From Bradyrhizobium sp. CCBAU 051011 (GTDB lineage: Bacteria; Pseudomonadota; Alphaproteobacteria; Rhizobiales; Xanthobacteraceae): 64,000 nucleotides of DNA. This document shows, in pieces, positions 44,378-53,285 of this stretch. The translations under genes and the position numbers were made by a program. The stretch is from the NCBI RefSeq assembly GCF_009930815.1, contig NZ_CP022222.1:6304501-6368500 (forward strand). The letters run 5' to 3'. The notes beneath the pieces are model-generated. The model was not told the origin of the DNA and did no database searches. It worked only from the letters and a program-made list of their open reading frames with translations. Position 1 is the stretch's first letter. Each line of letters begins with the position of its first letter.

Positions 44378-45274
44378 ATGGATCGCCTCGAAGCGATGTC
44401 GACCTTTCTGACCGTGGTCGAGCAGGGCAGCTTGTCCGCGGCGGCGCGGCGATTGAAAACACCGCTCACAACAGTCAGCCGCAACGTATCCGAGCTTGAG
44501 TCTCACCTGCGGACGAAGCTCTTCAACCGATCGAGCCGGCAGCTCGTGCTGACGGATACAGGCACTTCTTACGTTGCGGCCTGCAAGCGCATTCTCGCTG
44601 ATGTGACCGAAGCCGAGCGTACAGCGTCCGGTGAATATACCGCACCGACCGGCGAGCTGGCGGTGACGACCCCATTGGGCCTTGGGCGCGTCATTCTTAT
44701 GCCGATCATTGCGGACTTCCTCAAGACCTATCCAGATATCAAAGTTAGAATGATCCCCACCGATCAGAAGCTAAGTCTGGCTCAGGAGCAAATCGATGTC
44801 GCGGTGCGCATCGGCGAGTTGCCGGATTCGAGCTTGATTGCGTTGCGGCTCGGCAGGACGCGCCGAGTAGCGTGCGCCAGTCCCGCCTATCTGGCGGCTC
44901 GTGGAACGCCTCGCACGCCGGAAGAATTGGTCGGACATGATTGCATCAGTTATCCCGGCTTCTCGCCACCCGATGTCTGGACATTCGTCAAAGGCAGGGC
45001 GACCATAGCGGCGCCGGTGCATACGCGACTCATCGTCGGCAGCGCTGAAGCGGCTTGTGCCGCGGCCCGGGCTGGTATCGGAATTTCCATAGCCTTTGCT
45101 TATCAAATCGAGGCTGCTCCCGAAGAAAGAGCATTGACAACCGTGCTGGATGAATTCCAGCCGCCGGCAATGCCGGTCAACCTCGTGTATACGGCCAACC
45201 GGTTTCTGCCGATCAAAGTACGGGCTTTCCTGGACTTTGCAGCACCGCGGCTGAAGCGAGCCTTCGCGGAGTAG
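44378..45274 (+). CDS. LysR-family transcriptional regulator
   Basis: A 298-residue regulator. N-terminus MDRLEAMSTFLTVVEQGSLS, then the winged helix AAARRLKTPLTTVSRNVSEL. The ligand-binding domain begins at GELAVTTPLGLGRVILMPII. It belongs to the CrgA/AaeR-like subgroup judged by overall pattern. GGAAGGGGG precedes the ATG. GGAAG/CTTCC dyads occur upstream and again 130 bp after its stop, suggesting autoregulation and control of the small-gene cluster that follows. Confidence 0.88.
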   Translation: MDRLEAMSTFLTVVEQGSLSAAARRLKTPLTTVSRNVSELESHLRTKLFNRSSRQLVLTDTGTSYVAACKRILADVTEAERTASGEYTAPTGELAVTTPLGLGRVILMPIIADFLKTYPDIKVRMIPTDQKLSLAQEQIDVAVRIGELPDSSLIALRLGRTRRVACASPAYLAARGTPRTPEELVGHDCISYPGFSPPDVWTFVKGRATIAAPVHTRLIVGSAEAACAAARAGIGISIAFAYQIEAAPEERALTTVLDEFQPPAMPVNLVYTANRFLPIKVRAFLDFAAPRLKRAFAE

Positions 45275-45401
45275 GCCGCGACACTCCGATCTCCGCTGCT
45301 CAGAGAATGCGGGCGCTTAGGCGCCAAAAGCGGACCGCGTCTGCACGCAATCTCCGCCCGGGTTCTTCGGCTGGCGGTGTTGGTCCGGATTTCCAAGATT
45401 C

Positions 45402-45416
45402 GGAAGGATGACTTCC
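45402..45416. promoter_or_regulatory. GGAAG-N5-CTTCC dyad upstream of small-gene cluster
   Basis: Identical in layout to the dyad at 44342 (extended here to TCGGAAG-N5-CTTCCGA). It is about 85 bp before the ATG at 45502. Confidence 0.55.
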
Positions 45417-45501
45417 GATTTCCCCGCCTGTTGCCTCAGGCCTTTCGCCCCATCTGCCAGCTATGACCCGCCGGAACACGGCAATACAGATGGAGGCGAA
45501 T

Positions 45502-45690
45502 ATGGGTGAAGTTATCCGATTTATCCCGAAGGCCGAGCGCGAACGACTCCGCCTGATACGAGAAGCCCGCGCGAGATACAACAGCGTCTTCCCGCCGGCC
45601 GATTCAGTCCACGATCAGCGCGACGACACTCCAATAGTTCATTCCGTCAATGGAACCTGGATTCATCAGGGCGGCGAACCGGTGTCGTGA
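45502..45690 (+). CDS. 62-residue small protein
   Basis: Begins MGEVIRFIPKAERERLRLIR, a charged helix, followed by a short domain with YNSVFPPADSVHDQ. GGAGG is 8 nt before this ATG, which decides the start over upstream ATGs. Similar short proteins opening MGEVIRFIPK are frequent in Bradyrhizobium-type genomes (recalled). Function is unknown. Confidence 0.6.
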   Translation: MGEVIRFIPKAERERLRLIREARARYNSVFPPADSVHDQRDDTPIVHSVNGTWIHQGGEPVS

Positions 45691-45737
45691 TCAACAAACT
45701 GGCCGTGCTCGACGGTCAACCATTAGGAGAAATCGCT

Positions 45738-46064
45738 ATGCCAATCCGCAACATGCTTTTCGCCGCTGCATTCGGTATCGCCTCTCTGACGGCCGCCCAT
45801 GCTGATGGCTTGCGTCCGATCGAGGGCAAGAGCATCGACCTCGGCGGGATATCGGGGATCGCTTACTACACTGTCGAGCGCGATGGGTTTCACGTCGTCA
45901 CCACTCTTGCGCAGGGCGAGGCAGGAACGCCGATCCGTGTCGTATCCGTACTTGCATCTGGCCAGCGCGTGGTCCTCTCGACGCCGCAGCAAGCGGATGC
46001 AATCGAGATCAGCCGCAAGGGCGACAGTGTTCTTGTTCGCAAGGCGAACGCGACCACGAACTGA
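45738..46064 (+). CDS. Small periplasmic protein, unknown
   Basis: A 108-residue protein with a signal peptide (MPIRNMLFAAAFGIASLTAA, cleavage near AHA-D). The mature domain is beta-rich (IAYYTVERDGFHVVTTLAQG; RVVSVLASGQRVVLSTP). AGGAGA precedes the ATG. No family is recognised; it lies in a run of four small genes probably expressed together. Confidence 0.6.
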   Translation: MPIRNMLFAAAFGIASLTAAHADGLRPIEGKSIDLGGISGIAYYTVERDGFHVVTTLAQGEAGTPIRVVSVLASGQRVVLSTPQQADAIEISRKGDSVLVRKANATTN

Positions 46065-46117
46065 CTTCGACTCGAACCAGTGCAGTCGCTAAGCGCAATG
46101 GAATAAGGAAACTACAT

Positions 46118-46603
46118 ATGTCCACCATCCACCTTCATCGGACGACCACTGCCACACCCGAGCAGTACGTCGCCGGACTCACCGATTTCGGGCCGGGCCG
46201 CTCGAAAATCTTCGGCAATAGCGCTGATGAATACCTGCAGGTGCACCATAAGGAGAGCTCGCAGGCCGATGTTACGGAAGGCTCGGGCGGCATCTGGGAG
46301 CGCCTGCACTACGATTGGTCCGATCCTAATCGCGTCGTCCTCACAACGACCGAATCCAACGTGTGGGGTGGCGCGTCGGGTCACATCTACACCTTCACTC
46401 GTCAGCCTAACGGAACGACCGACATTGATGTGGTTGTCATACGCGATGGCAAAACTCTGATGGGGCGGCTCCTCGGGTTCGTGCTTGGGACCATCGGCAG
46501 GCGGGTTTTGGAAAAGGCGTTTGAAAACTCCGTCAAGACCATCGAAGCCCGCAACAACAAGGCTGAACACGTGGACGCAGGTAATTCCAGCCTCGCAGCC
46601 TGA
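46118..46603 (+). CDS. SRPBCC-like protein
   Basis: A 161-residue protein with a polyketide-cyclase/SRPBCC-like pattern: opening strand MSTIHLHRTTTATPEQYVAG, GIWERLHYDWSDPNRVVLTT, then HIYTFTRQPNGTTDIDVVVI, and a long C-terminal helix (VLEKAFENSVKTIEARNN). Probably binds a hydrophobic ligand. It sits between a periplasmic protein gene and a MaoC gene. Confidence 0.65.
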   Translation: MSTIHLHRTTTATPEQYVAGLTDFGPGRSKIFGNSADEYLQVHHKESSQADVTEGSGGIWERLHYDWSDPNRVVLTTTESNVWGGASGHIYTFTRQPNGTTDIDVVVIRDGKTLMGRLLGFVLGTIGRRVLEKAFENSVKTIEARNNKAEHVDAGNSSLAA

Positions 46604-46668
46604 GCAGTGGGTAGCAGGCGAAAGCAGCAGGAAGTGACTGTCACCATCGTCGGCCAGAGGAGGTAGAC

Positions 46669-47163
46669 ATGACTATGTTTCAAGTGAGCAGCGAGGCTGC
46701 AACCAGTGCCCCGCGGGCCCAACTGTATCTTGATGACCTTCATGTCGGACAACGCTTTACCAGCCGGACGCACAGGCTGGACGAAGGGCAGATTAAGGCA
46801 TTCGCGGTTCAATTTGATCCGCAGCCCTTTCACACGGACAAGCAAGCCGCTGAGCGCACGTTTTTCAAGGGCTTGGCGGCGAGCGGTTGGCACACCGCCG
46901 CGATCACGATGCGGCTGAATGTCGAGAGTGGTCCGCCACTCGCCGGCGGCTTCGTCGGCGCCGGGGGAGAGTTGAGTTGGCCGGCACCGACCCGCCCTGG
47001 AGACGTACTCCATGTTGAGAGCGAAGTCGTTGAAGTCACGTCATCGCGCTCGCGACCCGATCGCGGCACGATAGTCCTTCTCAGCCGGACGATAAACCAG
47101 CGCGGCGAGGTCGTTCTGATTCAGAAGGCCAAGCTTGTTGTACCGCGCAAAGTCGCAGCGTGA
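46669..47163 (+). CDS. MaoC-like hot-dog dehydratase
   Basis: A 164-residue single hot-dog domain. The catalytic region is FAVQFDPQPFHTDKQAAERT, with the family's D-x-x-x-x-H residues, followed by FFKGLAASGWHTAAITMRLN and WPAPTRPGDVLHVESEVVEV. It probably hydrates 2-enoyl-CoA or similar thioesters. AGAGGAGG stands before the ATG. Confidence 0.85.
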   Translation: MTMFQVSSEAATSAPRAQLYLDDLHVGQRFTSRTHRLDEGQIKAFAVQFDPQPFHTDKQAAERTFFKGLAASGWHTAAITMRLNVESGPPLAGGFVGAGGELSWPAPTRPGDVLHVESEVVEVTSSRSRPDRGTIVLLSRTINQRGEVVLIQKAKLVVPRKVAA

Positions 47164-47282
47164 GGCAAGCTCGGTTTGCAACATAGACAATCGGGCAACA
47201 TTCGAGATGTCGCTTATCTCGCGACAGCGGTTTCCCGGATCCCGGGCCGAGCAAGTTGAGGCCAACTCTGTAGGAGCGTGTC

Positions 47283-48266
47283 TTGGAAATCCATCATGAT
47301 CAGCCGGCCGCTGTGAGCCGATATGGATTGGCGGATTACGGTTTCGAAGGAATGCTGTCATCTTCGGCGGATCGAGGTTGGTCCGGCCTGTCGGCCCAAC
47401 TGTGTCGAACCGTTCGCAAAGGGGTGATCCCATGGAGGACCCCACAATCCGATATCAGGATTTGCGTTGATACCCACGGCAATGGGGCGCTGGTCACGCG
47501 GCGGGCTCCAGGCGTCGAAAGCCGGGTAATCGCAAGGCGAGGTACAGTTTGGCTCTCTCCTCCTGGTTTGCAGGAAGGTTCGGTTGATATCGCCGAAGAT
47601 CTGACGGGGATTTTGCATATTTATCTTCCGGTCAGCCACTTCTCGCCGAGCAATTTCGAAGTCGATGTCGACCCGGCCGCAGTCAGCGCGCTATCCTACG
47701 AAAGAGCATTCGAAGATCCACTTTTGGCCGAGATCGGATTTGCGATTGCATCGGAGCTCCAAAGTGAAACCTCCGCCGGCGGCCTGCTCATTGGAGCCCT
47801 CGCATCCAGTCTGGCGGCGAGGCTGGTTCAAAAATATGTCACCGCATCTTCCGCTCAATCCTTTCCTCGCCACACCGTTCAAGGGCTCGATCGGCGCAAA
47901 CTCTTGCGTGTGCTGGATTACATAGAAGCGAACCTGGAAGGCGATCTTAGCTTAGAGCGCATGGCATCCATTGCTTGTCTGAGCCGATACCACTTTGCCC
48001 GTGCCTTCAAGCAAGCCGTCGGGCAACCTCCTCATCGCTACGTAAGCGCCAAGCGCCTTGACCGCGCGAAGGCCTTGTTGATGCAGGGTCAGCGATCTTT
48101 GGTGGATATTGCACTGTCGCTAAGCTTTTCCGACCAAGCCAGTTTCACACGCGCATTCAGGCAAGCAACGGGTCAGGCACCCGGCCAATATCGTCGGGAG
48201 CTTGGATCGCGGGAGCCGGTAAAGTCACTGACTGTCATTAGGCAACCGTTCGCGAGTTTGGCCTGA
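47283..48266 (+). CDS. AraC-family transcriptional regulator
   Basis: A 327-residue regulator. The C-terminal double helix-turn-helix has LSLERMASIACLSRYHFARA and ALLMQGQRSLVDIALSLSFS, then DQASFTRAFRQATGQAPGQY. The N-terminal ~200 residues are a sensor domain with no clear ligand. TTG 47283 follows TAGGAG and is preferred; an ATG at 47352 is the alternative. A broken copy of its C-terminus lies at 42690-42857. Confidence 0.85.
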   Translation: MEIHHDQPAAVSRYGLADYGFEGMLSSSADRGWSGLSAQLCRTVRKGVIPWRTPQSDIRICVDTHGNGALVTRRAPGVESRVIARRGTVWLSPPGLQEGSVDIAEDLTGILHIYLPVSHFSPSNFEVDVDPAAVSALSYERAFEDPLLAEIGFAIASELQSETSAGGLLIGALASSLAARLVQKYVTASSAQSFPRHTVQGLDRRKLLRVLDYIEANLEGDLSLERMASIACLSRYHFARAFKQAVGQPPHRYVSAKRLDRAKALLMQGQRSLVDIALSLSFSDQASFTRAFRQATGQAPGQYRRELGSREPVKSLTVIRQPFASLA

Positions 48267-48473
48267 CTCTGCAGGTCACAACCGTATCAGGCTTCAAGAC
48301 CGGTGGCGTCGTAGGGCTGCGCTCAACAGCGACAGATGACAATACGACAGCATGTGACGCAAAGCATGCAGCCCATCGCTTAGCGGCGAGTTCGAAGCAA
48401 AGTGCTGGCAATTCCCATCGAATGCGCTCACGGGGCGCCATGAATGGTCCATGCAGTAAACGATCCCGCGTAT

Positions 48474-48492
48474 CCTTCCATAGTTTGGAAGG
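48474..48492. promoter_or_regulatory. CCTTCC-N7-GGAAGG dyad
   Basis: Extended perfect dyad TCCTTCCA-N5-TGGAAGGA about 75 bp before the ATG at 48569. It matches the dyad at 44242 in arms and spacing. Confidence 0.5.
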
Positions 48493-48568
48493 ACAGCTCC
48501 CGACTTTTCTGTGTTGCGGCAAAGTCGCCTAGCGTCGATATCGGACGGCAGGACGACTAAGGAGTTCG

Positions 48569-48844
48569 ATGATGAGTATCATAGATGCGACGACGTTGTC
48601 AGGTTTCGCTCGCAAGACGGCTGAGTCAGCATCCGACTTCGCCAGCGTCGTTCACGACCTGATCATGGACGTGCGCGACAGCTACCGACCCGAACGGCAC
48701 TACATGCGCGGCCCCGCCCCGAAATGGCGGACCAAGCATCAACCCTGGCAAAGCTTCGGTTCTGAAGCCGTATCGCCAGCCGGGCACCCCCAGATGTCGC
48801 CGGCATATGTACGCCGTCGCGATGCAGATAAGCCAACCCAATAG
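48569..48844 (+). CDS. Small hypothetical protein
   Basis: A 91-residue protein starting MMSIIDATTLSGFARKTAES. The first half is an amphipathic helix and the second half is polar and basic (PAPKWRTKHQPWQSFGSEAV). It ends 20 nt before the next gene and probably shares its transcript. No family is recognised. Confidence 0.45.
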   Translation: MMSIIDATTLSGFARKTAESASDFASVVHDLIMDVRDSYRPERHYMRGPAPKWRTKHQPWQSFGSEAVSPAGHPQMSPAYVRRRDADKPTQ

Positions 48845-48864
48845 CCGGCCGAGGTTCCGCCATC

Positions 48865-49779
48865 ATGTTCGTGATACCGGTGTTCCTGCTTGCTGCTTCG
48901 CTCTCGATCAGACTGGCGAAAGTCTCGAGGACTAGGTCGTCGGAGCGGGCCCGCCTCTCCCATCGAGCCTCTGATCACGCTCGTTGGGCCGAAATCCGAG
49001 GTTGGATGCTGCTCGTTGGCGCCGGTCTTTGCATCGTATTGGTGGCTATGCTGAGCGGTTCGGTGCATGCCGGCGTCGCCCTCGAAGTGCGCAAACTGCC
49101 GATGACGTTCACCTGGGTCGATTGCCAGCCGAATTGCCGGGGCTGGGTCAGCGCGGTCGGTATAGTGACCGCCGGCAGTCCAATGGAATTTGATGAATTC
49201 GCCCGCGGCCGACAGCTCGGCGGCGCGACGATCGTGCTGGACTCCAGCGGCGGCTCGGTCAACGACTCGATCGCGCTCGGAAGGCGGTTCCGGGAGCTCG
49301 GGATGGTGACCACCGTCGGGGCGACCGAAAGCGCGCGCGGCAAGCGCGCCCACGTGTCGCCGGAGGCTTATTGCGAGTCCATGTGCGCTTTTCTGCTGCT
49401 GTCAGGCAAGTTGCGCTACTTGCCGGAACAGGCGCATGTCCGTGTGCATCAGATCTGGATGGGCGACCGCGCTGACAATGCGCGGGCCGCGAGCTACAGC
49501 GCAAATGATCTGATGATCGTGGAGCGCGATATCGGACGTCTCGCCAAGTACACCTTCGACATGGGCGGCACGGGTGATCTGCTGGCACTATCGCTGAACG
49601 TGCCGCCGTGGGAAACTTTACATGAACTGTCTCGGGAGGAATTGCGGCTGACCAATCTCGTCAATACCGACATGGTTGCTCAGCTGGGTAGCCCCAACGC
49701 AGCGGGGGTCGAGCTGCCGCCCAAATCGGTACGGGGTCGGTTCGTAAGCACGGCGGCGGCGTCTGCTGGGCAAGAGTAG
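48865..49779 (+). CDS. Periplasmic ClpP/crotonase-fold protein (COG3904-like)
   Basis: A 304-residue protein with a membrane-spanning segment at about residues 48-68 (MLLVGAGLCIVLVAMLSGSV), placing the rest outside. The ClpP-like fold shows in GGATIVLDSSGGSVNDSIAL, then CESMCAFLLLSGKLRY (candidate nucleophile Ser) and AHVRVHQIWMG (His). Proteins of this group are predicted periplasmic proteases or inactive relatives. The true start could be the later ATG at 49006. Confidence 0.7.
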   Translation: MFVIPVFLLAASLSIRLAKVSRTRSSERARLSHRASDHARWAEIRGWMLLVGAGLCIVLVAMLSGSVHAGVALEVRKLPMTFTWVDCQPNCRGWVSAVGIVTAGSPMEFDEFARGRQLGGATIVLDSSGGSVNDSIALGRRFRELGMVTTVGATESARGKRAHVSPEAYCESMCAFLLLSGKLRYLPEQAHVRVHQIWMGDRADNARAASYSANDLMIVERDIGRLAKYTFDMGGTGDLLALSLNVPPWETLHELSREELRLTNLVNTDMVAQLGSPNAAGVELPPKSVRGRFVSTAAASAGQE

Positions 49780-49982
49780 CGGCTAGCCTTTCGAAGGTAC
49801 TGCCTCCGGTTATCTCGAAGGGCACCGCAGTTTCCTCTGAGTCGACCAATGATGGCCGCGCGGTTCCGAAGGAGGGTTGTGCGCTGAAGCCGACGAACAG
49901 GAATTCGCGTTAGCAGCAATCGCTCTGCAAGTACCTCAATCGCGCTGGCGCAGCAGCACGCCTGGTTCGCTAGACCATCGCG

Positions 49983-50927
49983 ATGTCCACGCCAACGCCA
50001 TTGTCCCAATTCCCGACCGGGTTCGCCACGCCGGCGTCGATCGTCGACGCGCTGAAGGCAGAAGCCGGTGATTCACCAAAAGCACGCGCGAGCTTTGCGA
50101 GGGGCCGATGCGTCCGCGGCACGTATGTCCCATCGGGTCGGGCGGAGGAGATTACGAGATCCCTGAGCTTCACGAGACCATCACGCGTGCTGGCGCGTTT
50201 CTCGGTGGGTGGCGGCAATCCGAAAGTGGCGGATGCCGACAAACTTGTGCTGCGCGGCTTCAGTTTCAGGCTCGGGGCCGTTGATCAGCGCTCGGACATT
50301 CTCACACAAAGCGCTCCGGTTCATTATGCGAGGACGCTCGACCAGATGTTGGCGTTCCTCAAGGCGCGCACTCCGGGACCGAACGGAGGGCCGGATCTGG
50401 AGAACGTCAGGGCATTCTCCGTTGCCAATCCTGAAACGCTGCATCAGGCAAGCTACATCGCTGCGCATCCGCCGCGCGGGAGCTTTGCCGGCACGACCTA
50501 TTGGGGCGTGCACTCCTTTCCCGCAACGAATTCAAGAGGCGAGACGCGCTTCATCAAGTTCAAGGTCGTTCCGGTCGGCGGGAACGTTACGCTGACGGAG
50601 GAGGAGGCCAGGATGAAGCCTGCCGACTTCCTGCACGACGATCTCGAAAACCGGATTCGTGCAGGCGATATCCGCTTCAGCGTGATGGCGCTGCTCGACC
50701 GTCCCGGCGACCCCACCATGGACGTAACGATCCGATGGCCTAACGAGGACCGCTGCGAGGAGGTGCGGCTGGGAACGATCGTCATCACCGGTATCGAGCC
50801 AAACGAAGCGTGCGATGCAATCATGTTCGATCCAGCGAATCTCACTGAAGGTATCGGACATCCGCCAGATGAGATCTTTGCGGCACGCCACGCCGCCTGC
50901 ACCATCTCATTCGCGAAACGCCGCTGA
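49983..50927 (+). CDS. Catalase-fold protein lacking expected haem-site residues
   Basis: A 314-residue member of the small catalase-related peroxidase group (SrpA-like). The core is recognisable: ARFSVGGGNPKVADADKLVL, then ILTQSAPVHYARTLDQMLAF and the terminal GIGHPPDEIFAARHAACTIS. Normally a distal His lies in an HAKG-like motif and a proximal Tyr in the final R-x-x-A-Y motif. Here the positions read SFARGRC (Phe) and ARHAAC (Cys). Such a protein may bind haem differently or not at all. It is transcribed alone. Confidence 0.78.
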   Translation: MSTPTPLSQFPTGFATPASIVDALKAEAGDSPKARASFARGRCVRGTYVPSGRAEEITRSLSFTRPSRVLARFSVGGGNPKVADADKLVLRGFSFRLGAVDQRSDILTQSAPVHYARTLDQMLAFLKARTPGPNGGPDLENVRAFSVANPETLHQASYIAAHPPRGSFAGTTYWGVHSFPATNSRGETRFIKFKVVPVGGNVTLTEEEARMKPADFLHDDLENRIRAGDIRFSVMALLDRPGDPTMDVTIRWPNEDRCEEVRLGTIVITGIEPNEACDAIMFDPANLTEGIGHPPDEIFAARHAACTISFAKRR

Positions 50928-51442
50928 ATGAGATGCCTGGCCTACCGGGGCATGCCTCGCCCTCGGGAACGCCGCGCACTCCGCGGCGCCACGCCTCCGG
51001 GCTGGTTGCCGACCAAGGCTCCCTCGTAAAGTGGCTTTGATTGGCGAACCCGGCCGATATCGCGTTCTCCCTCAGCGGCAGGTCACAGCAGTGAAGTCGG
51101 ATTGTATCGCTCGCTCGCGATGCTGTTGAGCGGTATCTGATAGCCGCGCACAATCGTCCTGCACCGGATTGGCGTCCGTGACACCAAGCCCGTTATCGTG
51201 CTCAAGAATGTCAGCGCTGTTGTCCGTCCGTGACAATGCGCGGAGCATTTATACGTGCCGCCTTCGATATCGGCAAACGGCCGCTCGTCGCATTTGACCG
51301 CGACTTTGGTCGCAGGCAGGTGGGTTGGAGCAGGTTTAGGCAAAACACGGCCGCTTTGGGATAGACTCCGTACCTGCACAGCGCCTAGAACGCGTGCCGA
51401 ACGTTCGATCAAGGTGCCCCCCTCAACGGCGAGGACAGGCCC
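50928..51442. other. Intergenic region
   Basis: About 515 bp between the catalase-like and AraC genes. Only overlapping short frames exist. A minus-strand frame (to 51083) contains GGTYKCSAHC, reminiscent of a small zinc finger but without start or ribosome site. The AraC promoter should be in the last 100 bp. Confidence 0.35.
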
Positions 51443-52396
51443 ATGAGCAAGCAGGTTCTGCGCGTTCTTTCGCAAGAGCATCAGCCAGACATTTCCCGGG
51501 CGCAGCAGCGCGATTTGCCGATCGGCGAGCGTCCTCACGCCGATGCGGAAATGACGCGCGTGCTCAAGACCAAGCCCGTTCGCATGGCCTCAGACCCGTC
51601 CAGCGGCGCGATCACCTTTTGGAAACACGATCCCCTGCACGACGTCGTCGCGCCCATGGCCGATCACGTCATCATGAGCTTCCCCGCCGGGCCGGTGCGG
51701 TTCGAGCGCCGTAACGGGAAAGAATTTGTGAATGGAATGACGCGTCCCGGGACCGTGACGGTCATTCCGGCCGGTTCGAGCTCGCGATGGGACATATACC
51801 AGCCTCTGAATGTCGTTCAGCTCTACCTGCCGCACACGACGCTCCAGCGCGTTGCCCACGAAGCCGATGTAGCCGCTCCTGCCGACCTTGTGGAGCGAAC
51901 GGTTCATCCCGACCCCGTTACATCCCGGTTGCTCCTCAGTGCTGCGGATGCACTTGAAGGCAGCGCGGCGCTGGATTCGCTGTTCAGGCATCAGCTGACG
52001 GATCTTCTCGCCACGCGCCTCCTGGCGGCGCACGTCGGTTCACCCACAACGTTCCAGCCGGTCATGGGCGGGCTGTCGCCCAAGGTGCTAAGTCGCGCCA
52101 TCGAACGCTTGCGTTCGGATAGCGATTCCGACGTATCGCTTGCCGCGCTGGCGGCGGATGCGGGCCTATCGCGCTTCCACTTCTGCCGCGCGTTCAAGGA
52201 AAGCACCGGGCTGTCGCCGCATGCCTGGCTGCGCCAGCACCGGCTTGAGCAGGCCATGAACATGCTGCGCGATCCTGACGCGTCAGTCGTCTCGATCGCA
52301 GCCGCGCTTGGCTATTCCTCACAGACTGCCTTCGCTGCGGCATTCAGGAAGCTGACCGGCGAGACCCCGAGCGATTGGCGGCGACGCATCCGGTGA
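51443..52396 (+). CDS. AraC-family transcriptional regulator
   Basis: A 317-residue regulator. The C-terminal DNA-binding domain has SLAALAADAGLSRFHFCRAF, then VVSIAAALGYSSQTAFAAAF and RKLTGETPSDWRRRIR. The N-terminal part includes a cupin-like segment (PGTVTVIPAGSSSRWDIYQP). It precedes the SDR, NmrA-like, cupin and MBL-fold genes on the same strand and is their most likely regulator, by position only. Confidence 0.87.
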   Translation: MSKQVLRVLSQEHQPDISRAQQRDLPIGERPHADAEMTRVLKTKPVRMASDPSSGAITFWKHDPLHDVVAPMADHVIMSFPAGPVRFERRNGKEFVNGMTRPGTVTVIPAGSSSRWDIYQPLNVVQLYLPHTTLQRVAHEADVAAPADLVERTVHPDPVTSRLLLSAADALEGSAALDSLFRHQLTDLLATRLLAAHVGSPTTFQPVMGGLSPKVLSRAIERLRSDSDSDVSLAALAADAGLSRFHFCRAFKESTGLSPHAWLRQHRLEQAMNMLRDPDASVVSIAAALGYSSQTAFAAAFRKLTGETPSDWRRRIR

Positions 52397-52571
52397 ACAT
52401 GTTTTGCCGACGCCAACTTGGTGAATGGCAAATGCAAGGGTCGTTACGCGGATGGCATGAACGACGGGCGGCCGTAACGGGGGAAACGACAATGCTTCCG
52501 AGCATGGGGTGGATAGTTTCGGCAACAATGGCATCACCGATTTCAAGTGCAGCGTCGAAAGGTAACAGGCG

Positions 52572-53234
52572 ATGAAGACGTTTCTCAGCATCGGCGCGGG
52601 CCCCGGGATGGGTTTCGCGACCGCCGAACGCTTTGCCAAGGAAGGTTTCCAAATAATCTTGGCCGCTCGGAGCGTCGCCAAGACGCAAGAGCTGGCCGAA
52701 AGGCTGACATCAAAAGGGTACAAGGCTGACGTTCGCAAAGTGGACTCGAGCGATCCGAACAGCGTCGCGGAACTGGTCGCTGAAGTTCAGAGACAGCACG
52801 GCTCGATCGACGTCCTGCACTACAACGCTGCATCCAAGCGCAAGGCGACCCTCTCTGAACAGCCGCGCGACAGCTTCAATGGTGATCTCGCCGTGAACAT
52901 CGGCGGAGCGCTCGTCGCCGCTCAGGCGGTCGCCCCGAAGATGGAAGAGCAAAAGTCGGGTTCGATCCTGCTGACGGGAGGTGGCTTCGCACTCGCTCCC
53001 AGCCCGGACTATCTCTCGATCAGCATCGGCAAGGCCGGCATTCGCGCTTTGGCTCACGCGCTTTTCGAACCGTTCCGCGAAAAGGGAATTCACGTCGCGA
53101 CAGTAACTGTCTCCACGTTCGTTTCCCCGGAATCGAAGGAGGCCTCTTCGGTGGCCGAACATTTCTGGCATCTGTACAGCCAGCCAAAGGACTCCTGGAC
53201 CGTCGAAGCGAACTACGCCCCCGCGAGTGCATGA
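52572..53234 (+). CDS. Atypical SDR-family protein
   Basis: A 220-residue Rossmann protein: MKTFLSIGAGPGMGFATAER (glycine-rich loop), AARS after strand 2, and DVLHYNAASKRKATL in place of NNAG. The usual YxxxK is not present: the aligned stretch is DYLSISIGKAG, with Lys but no Tyr four residues before. It may be a non-catalytic or altered SDR. The gene lies directly after the AraC regulator. Confidence 0.75.
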   Translation: MKTFLSIGAGPGMGFATAERFAKEGFQIILAARSVAKTQELAERLTSKGYKADVRKVDSSDPNSVAELVAEVQRQHGSIDVLHYNAASKRKATLSEQPRDSFNGDLAVNIGGALVAAQAVAPKMEEQKSGSILLTGGGFALAPSPDYLSISIGKAGIRALAHALFEPFREKGIHVATVTVSTFVSPESKEASSVAEHFWHLYSQPKDSWTVEANYAPASA

Positions 53235-53285
53235 CCAGCAAAGCGATTCCAGGTGCTTTCGACAACACCATAAGGGAGGTCAACC

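Noticed and set aside
48238..48522. 94-codon minus-strand frame after the AraC gene
   Set aside because: It overlaps the AraC 3' end and the CTTCC dyad and lacks any start signal or family resemblance.
51083..51538. Minus-strand frame with a KCSAHC segment suggesting a zinc finger
   Set aside because: No ribosome site, overlaps the start of the AraC gene, and only one cysteine pair is visible.
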